Assembly: GCA_945946745.1 (NCBI GenBank)
Contig: CAMEWZ010000062.1
Coordinates: 1-9,021, forward strand
Direction: 5' to 3'
From: an uncultured Clostridia bacterium
GTDB taxonomy: Bacteria; Bacillota; Clostridia; Oscillospirales; Oscillospiraceae
DNA length: 9,021 nucleotides
The position numbers and the translations under genes are program-made. Positions within the stretch are counted from its first letter, which is position 1. Each line of letters starts with the position of its first letter. Below, piece after piece: positions 6,731 through 9,021 of this stretch. Below the pieces are notes generated by a model that saw nothing but the letters and a program-made list of their open reading frames with translations, ran no database searches and had not been told where the DNA came from.

Positions 6731-6740
6731 TCCTCCTTTT
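6731..6740 (-). promoter_or_regulatory. Ribosome binding site of spoIIAA
   Basis: AAAAGGAGGA lies 6 bases before the ATG at 6722-6724. It decides this start over the longer open frame. Confidence 0.85.
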
Positions 6741-6756
6741 GTTTTTGCTGTAAACA

Positions 6757-6785
6757 GTATAATCACGATGCCTCGTTTTTCCTGT
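6757..6785 (-). promoter_or_regulatory. Candidate sigma-H promoter of the spoIIA operon
   Basis: ACAGGAAAA (6777-6785) matches the sigma-H -35 consensus RnAGGAwWW at every position. The -10 is weaker: TGATTATAC (6757-6765) at an 11-base spacing only partly resembles RnnGAATww, while the better-looking CGTGATTAT falls 2 bases too close. In Bacillus this operon is transcribed by sigma-H with Spo0A-P. TATACT at this place could instead be a sigma-A -10, but no -35 fits it. Confidence 0.4.
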
Positions 6786-6790
6786 CGCAA
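6783..6790 (+). promoter_or_regulatory. Imperfect 0A box upstream of spoIIAA
   Basis: TGTCGCAA on the + strand differs from the 0A-box core TGTCGAA by one base and overlaps the proposed -35. Spo0A-P activates this operon in Bacillus from sites near the -35, so the location is reasonable, but one imperfect site is weak evidence. Confidence 0.3.
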
Positions 6791-6802
6791 TCCGGGACAA
6801 GC

Positions 6803-6831
6803 AAAAAAAGTCTCCGTTTTCCGGAGACTTT
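6803..6831 (-). terminator. Second tandem terminator after valS
   Basis: On the minus strand AAAGTCTCCG and CGGAGACTTT (6822-6831 and 6807-6816) form a 10-pair stem with a 5-base loop, followed by seven T residues overlapping the stem end (6803-6809). A textbook intrinsic terminator. Confidence 0.9.
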
Positions 6832-6840
6832 CCAAAACAA

Positions 6841-6868
6841 GAAACCCCGCAGGAAAAATCCTGCGGGG
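6841..6868 (-). terminator. First terminator after valS
   Basis: CCCCGCAGGA (6859-6868 on the minus strand) pairs perfectly with TCCTGCGGGG (6845-6854) around a 4-base loop, and TTTCTTGTTTT follows. It starts 9 bases after the valS stop. The T-run is interrupted, which may explain the second terminator behind it. Confidence 0.85.
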
Positions 6869-6877
6869 CAAAATGCA

Positions 6878-9021
6878 TTACAGCTTTTTCATGGCTTGCT
6901 CGCTCTGTTCCAGACTCACGATCAGATCCCGGGCCTTCTGGGCCTTTTCCCGCTCGGCGTTGACCACCGCCTCGGGGGCGCGGGAGATGAATTTCTCATT
7001 GCTGAGCTTGGCTTCCAGACTTGCCAGGTTCTTCCGGGCCTTTTCCAGCTCCTTGCCAATGCGCTCCAGCTCCTTGGCCACGTCCACCAGCTGTCCCATG
7101 GGGATATACAGCTTGGCATCGGCGGTGGCGCAGGTCACCATACCGTCCAGATTTTCCGGTTCCTTATCCAGCATCGTCACGCTGTCGGCGTAGGCCAGCC
7201 GCTGGATGAAGCCCTCGCCCTCAGCAAATACCTGGGGCTTGGAGGTCTGGATATACAGGGCCGCCTTCTTGCTGGGGGGAACGTTCATCTCGGTACGGCG
7301 GGCACGGATGGCACGGATGGCGGCCATCACGGACTCCATGTGGCTCTCCTCCGCCTGGAAGGACAGCTCCTCCCGGAATTGGGGCCACTGGGCAACGATC
7401 AGCGCCTCCCCGTCGTGGGGCAGGCTCTGCCAGATCTCCTCGGTGATGAAGGGCATAAACGGATGCAGCAGCCGCAGCACCTGATCCAGCACATAAACAA
7501 GCACCTGGAGGGCCGTCTGTTTCCGGCCGGCATCCTCGGAATACAGCCGCGCCTTGGTCAACTCAATGTACCAGTCGCAGTAGGTATCCCAGATGAAGTC
7601 GTAGACCTTCTGCACCGCCACGCCAAGCTCATACTTTTCCAGATTGTCCGTCACCTCGGCGATCAAGGTGTTCAGCTTGGACAGCACCCACTTGTCGGCA
7701 ATTTCCAAGCTGCTCAACGCGGGCAGTTCGTTTTTGGCGTCCTCAGACAGATTCATCAAGACGTAACGGGAGGCGTTCCACAGCTTGTTGGCGAAGTTGC
7801 GCATGGCCTCGCACTTTTCGGTGAAGAAACGGGTGTCATTTCCGGGAGAATTACCGGTAATCAGATTCATCCGCAGAGCGTCACAGCCGTACTTGTCGAT
7901 CATTTCCAGGGGATCAATGCCGTTGCCCAGGGACTTGGACATTTTCCGGCCCTGGTTATCCCGAACCAGGCCATGGATCAGCACGGTGTGGAAGGGCGTC
8001 TTGCCGGTGTGCTCGCAGCCGGAGAAAATCATTCTGGCCACCCAGAAGAAGATGATGTCATAGCCCGTCACCAGCACGTCAGTGGGATAGAAGTAATCCA
8101 GATCCTCGGTTTTCTCCGGCCAGCCCAGGGTCTCGAAGGGCCACAGGGCGGAGGAGAACCAGGTATCCAGCACGTCGGGATCCCGCTCGATATTGGTGCT
8201 GCCGCACTTTTCACACTTGCAGGCGTCCTCCCGGGAGACGGTGATGTGGCCGCAGTCGGCGCAAGTCCAGGCAGGAATCTGATGGCCCCACCACAGCTGG
8301 CGGGAGATGCACCAATCCCGGACATTTTCCATCCAGTTGAGATAGGTCTTGCTGAAGCGGTCGGGGACGAACTTGGTTTCGCCGTCCTTGACCACCCGGA
8401 TGGCCTCCTCCGCCAGGGGCTTCATCTTCACGAACCACTGGGCGGAAATAATGGGCTCCACATCCCGGTGGCAGCGGTAGCAGGTGCCCACATTGTGGCT
8501 GTAGTCCTCCACCTTCACTAAGTATCCCTGCTCCTCCAGGTCGGCCACAATGGCCTTCCGGGCATCGTAGCGATCCATTCCCTCATACTTGCCGCCCAGC
8601 TCGTTGACCTTGCCGTTGTCATCCAGCACCCGGATGACCTCCAGATTGTGCCGCAGGCCCACCTCGAAGTCATTGGGGTCATGGGCGGGGGTCATCTTGA
8701 CGCAGCCGGTGCCGAACTCCATCTCCGCGTAGTCGTCGGCCACCACAGGGATTTCCTTGTTCATTAGGGGCAGAATAACCTTCTTACCCACGATGGCCTT
8801 GTAGCGCTCGTCGTTGGGGTTGACGCAGACACCGGTATCGCCCAGCATGGTCTCGGGACGGGTGGTGGCAACCACCACTTCCCCGGTGCCGTCAGCCAGA
8901 GGGTAGCGGATATGCCACAGATGGCCGGGCTTGTCCACATACTCCACCTCCGCATCAGACAGCGCGGTGACGCAGTGGGGGCACCAGTTGATGATCCGGC
9001 TGCCCTTATAAATGAGGCCCT
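6878..9021 (-). CDS. valS: Valyl-tRNA synthetase ValS (N-terminus off the window)
   Basis: Charges tRNA-Val with valine and edits misactivated threonine. 713 C-terminal residues are visible of about 880 usual for the family. The open frame continues to the right edge, with GLIYKGSRIINWCP and SDAEVEYVDK before the first in-frame GTG at 8947, so that GTG is internal and not the start. The CP1 editing domain has TTRPET (about 52-57 of the visible part) and MTPAHDPNDFEVG. A zinc-ribbon-like CADC...CEKC pair sits at about 253-272, followed by DPDVLDTWFSSALWP and the catalytic RKMSKSLGNG loop (about 358-367). The anticodon-binding helical domain then follows, and a C-terminal coiled coil rich in Lys and Glu (last 70 or so residues), typical of bacterial ValRS. 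The HIGH motif would lie beyond the window. Two terminators separate it from spoIIAA. Confidence 0.97.
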   Translation of the reverse strand, partial: GLIYKGSRIINWCPHCVTALSDAEVEYVDKPGHLWHIRYPLADGTGEVVVATTRPETMLGDTGVCVNPNDERYKAIVGKKVILPLMNKEIPVVADDYAEMEFGTGCVKMTPAHDPNDFEVGLRHNLEVIRVLDDNGKVNELGGKYEGMDRYDARKAIVADLEEQGYLVKVEDYSHNVGTCYRCHRDVEPIISAQWFVKMKPLAEEAIRVVKDGETKFVPDRFSKTYLNWMENVRDWCISRQLWWGHQIPAWTCADCGHITVSREDACKCEKCGSTNIERDPDVLDTWFSSALWPFETLGWPEKTEDLDYFYPTDVLVTGYDIIFFWVARMIFSGCEHTGKTPFHTVLIHGLVRDNQGRKMSKSLGNGIDPLEMIDKYGCDALRMNLITGNSPGNDTRFFTEKCEAMRNFANKLWNASRYVLMNLSEDAKNELPALSSLEIADKWVLSKLNTLIAEVTDNLEKYELGVAVQKVYDFIWDTYCDWYIELTKARLYSEDAGRKQTALQVLVYVLDQVLRLLHPFMPFITEEIWQSLPHDGEALIVAQWPQFREELSFQAEESHMESVMAAIRAIRARRTEMNVPPSKKAALYIQTSKPQVFAEGEGFIQRLAYADSVTMLDKEPENLDGMVTCATADAKLYIPMGQLVDVAKELERIGKELEKARKNLASLEAKLSNEKFISRAPEAVVNAEREKAQKARDLIVSLEQSEQAMKKL

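Noticed and set aside
6725..6871. N-terminal extension of spoIIAA
   Set aside because: It would translate back through two intrinsic terminators; the ATG at 6724 has a strong ribosome site and gives the normal SpoIIAA N-terminus.
6719..8521. A 600-codon open frame on the + strand opposite valS
   Set aside because: It lies antisense to well-conserved ValRS motifs, has no ribosome site, and its Gly/Leu/His/Gln-rich product is what antisense GC-rich codons give. A shadow of codon bias.
8945..8947. GTG as the valS start
   Set aside because: The frame continues to the edge of the window with clear ValRS sequence upstream, so the gene is truncated by the window.
1..9021. Mobile elements, CRISPR arrays, tRNA or rRNA genes, defence systems
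   Set aside because: No transposase, integrase, direct repeat array, cloverleaf or other accessory signature was seen; gene content is housekeeping plus sporulation.

Overview
This window reads as an ordinary chromosomal segment of a GC-rich, endospore-forming member of the Clostridia. The grounds are a complete spoIIA operon (spoIIAA, spoIIAB, sigF), a YunB-family sporulation protein, a Gram-positive-type UvrD-like helicase PcrA with a C-terminal Tudor-like domain, NAD-dependent ligase, and strong GGAGG ribosome sites. High GC in a sporulating clostridial setting suggests the Oscillospiraceae or a related group; that placement is inference, not a sequence match.

Layout: apart from a 40-codon 3' fragment on the + strand at the left edge, every gene lies on the minus strand, so transcription runs from right to left. 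From right to left: (1) valS, valyl-tRNA synthetase, lacking its N-terminus because it runs off the right edge; (2) two tandem intrinsic terminators; (3) a short control region with sigma-H-like and 0A-box-like sequences; (4) spoIIAA-spoIIAB-sigF, joined by two ATGA stop/start overlaps; (5) a 75-bp gap holding a good sigma-A-type promoter with a consensus Spo0A box in its spacer; (6) pcrA, yunB and ligA, an apparent operon in which yunB overlaps ligA; (7) a near-perfect 12-bp palindromic terminator shared by the convergent ligA and the left-edge gene.

How the genes work together: SpoIIAA, SpoIIAB and sigma-F form the anti-anti-sigma, anti-sigma and sigma switch that starts forespore transcription. 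PcrA and LigA are DNA-repair and replication enzymes, often adjacent in Firmicutes. YunB is a membrane-anchored sporulation protein placed between them.

No mobile element, CRISPR array, tRNA, rRNA or obvious novel system is visible. The most interesting signals are regulatory: possible Spo0A control of the pcrA-yunB-ligA promoter, a hairpin covering the yunB ribosome site, and a roughly 45-residue insert in the first ATPase domain of PcrA. No stretch over 300 bases lacks a gene; the longest intergenic gap is 153 bp (6725-6877).
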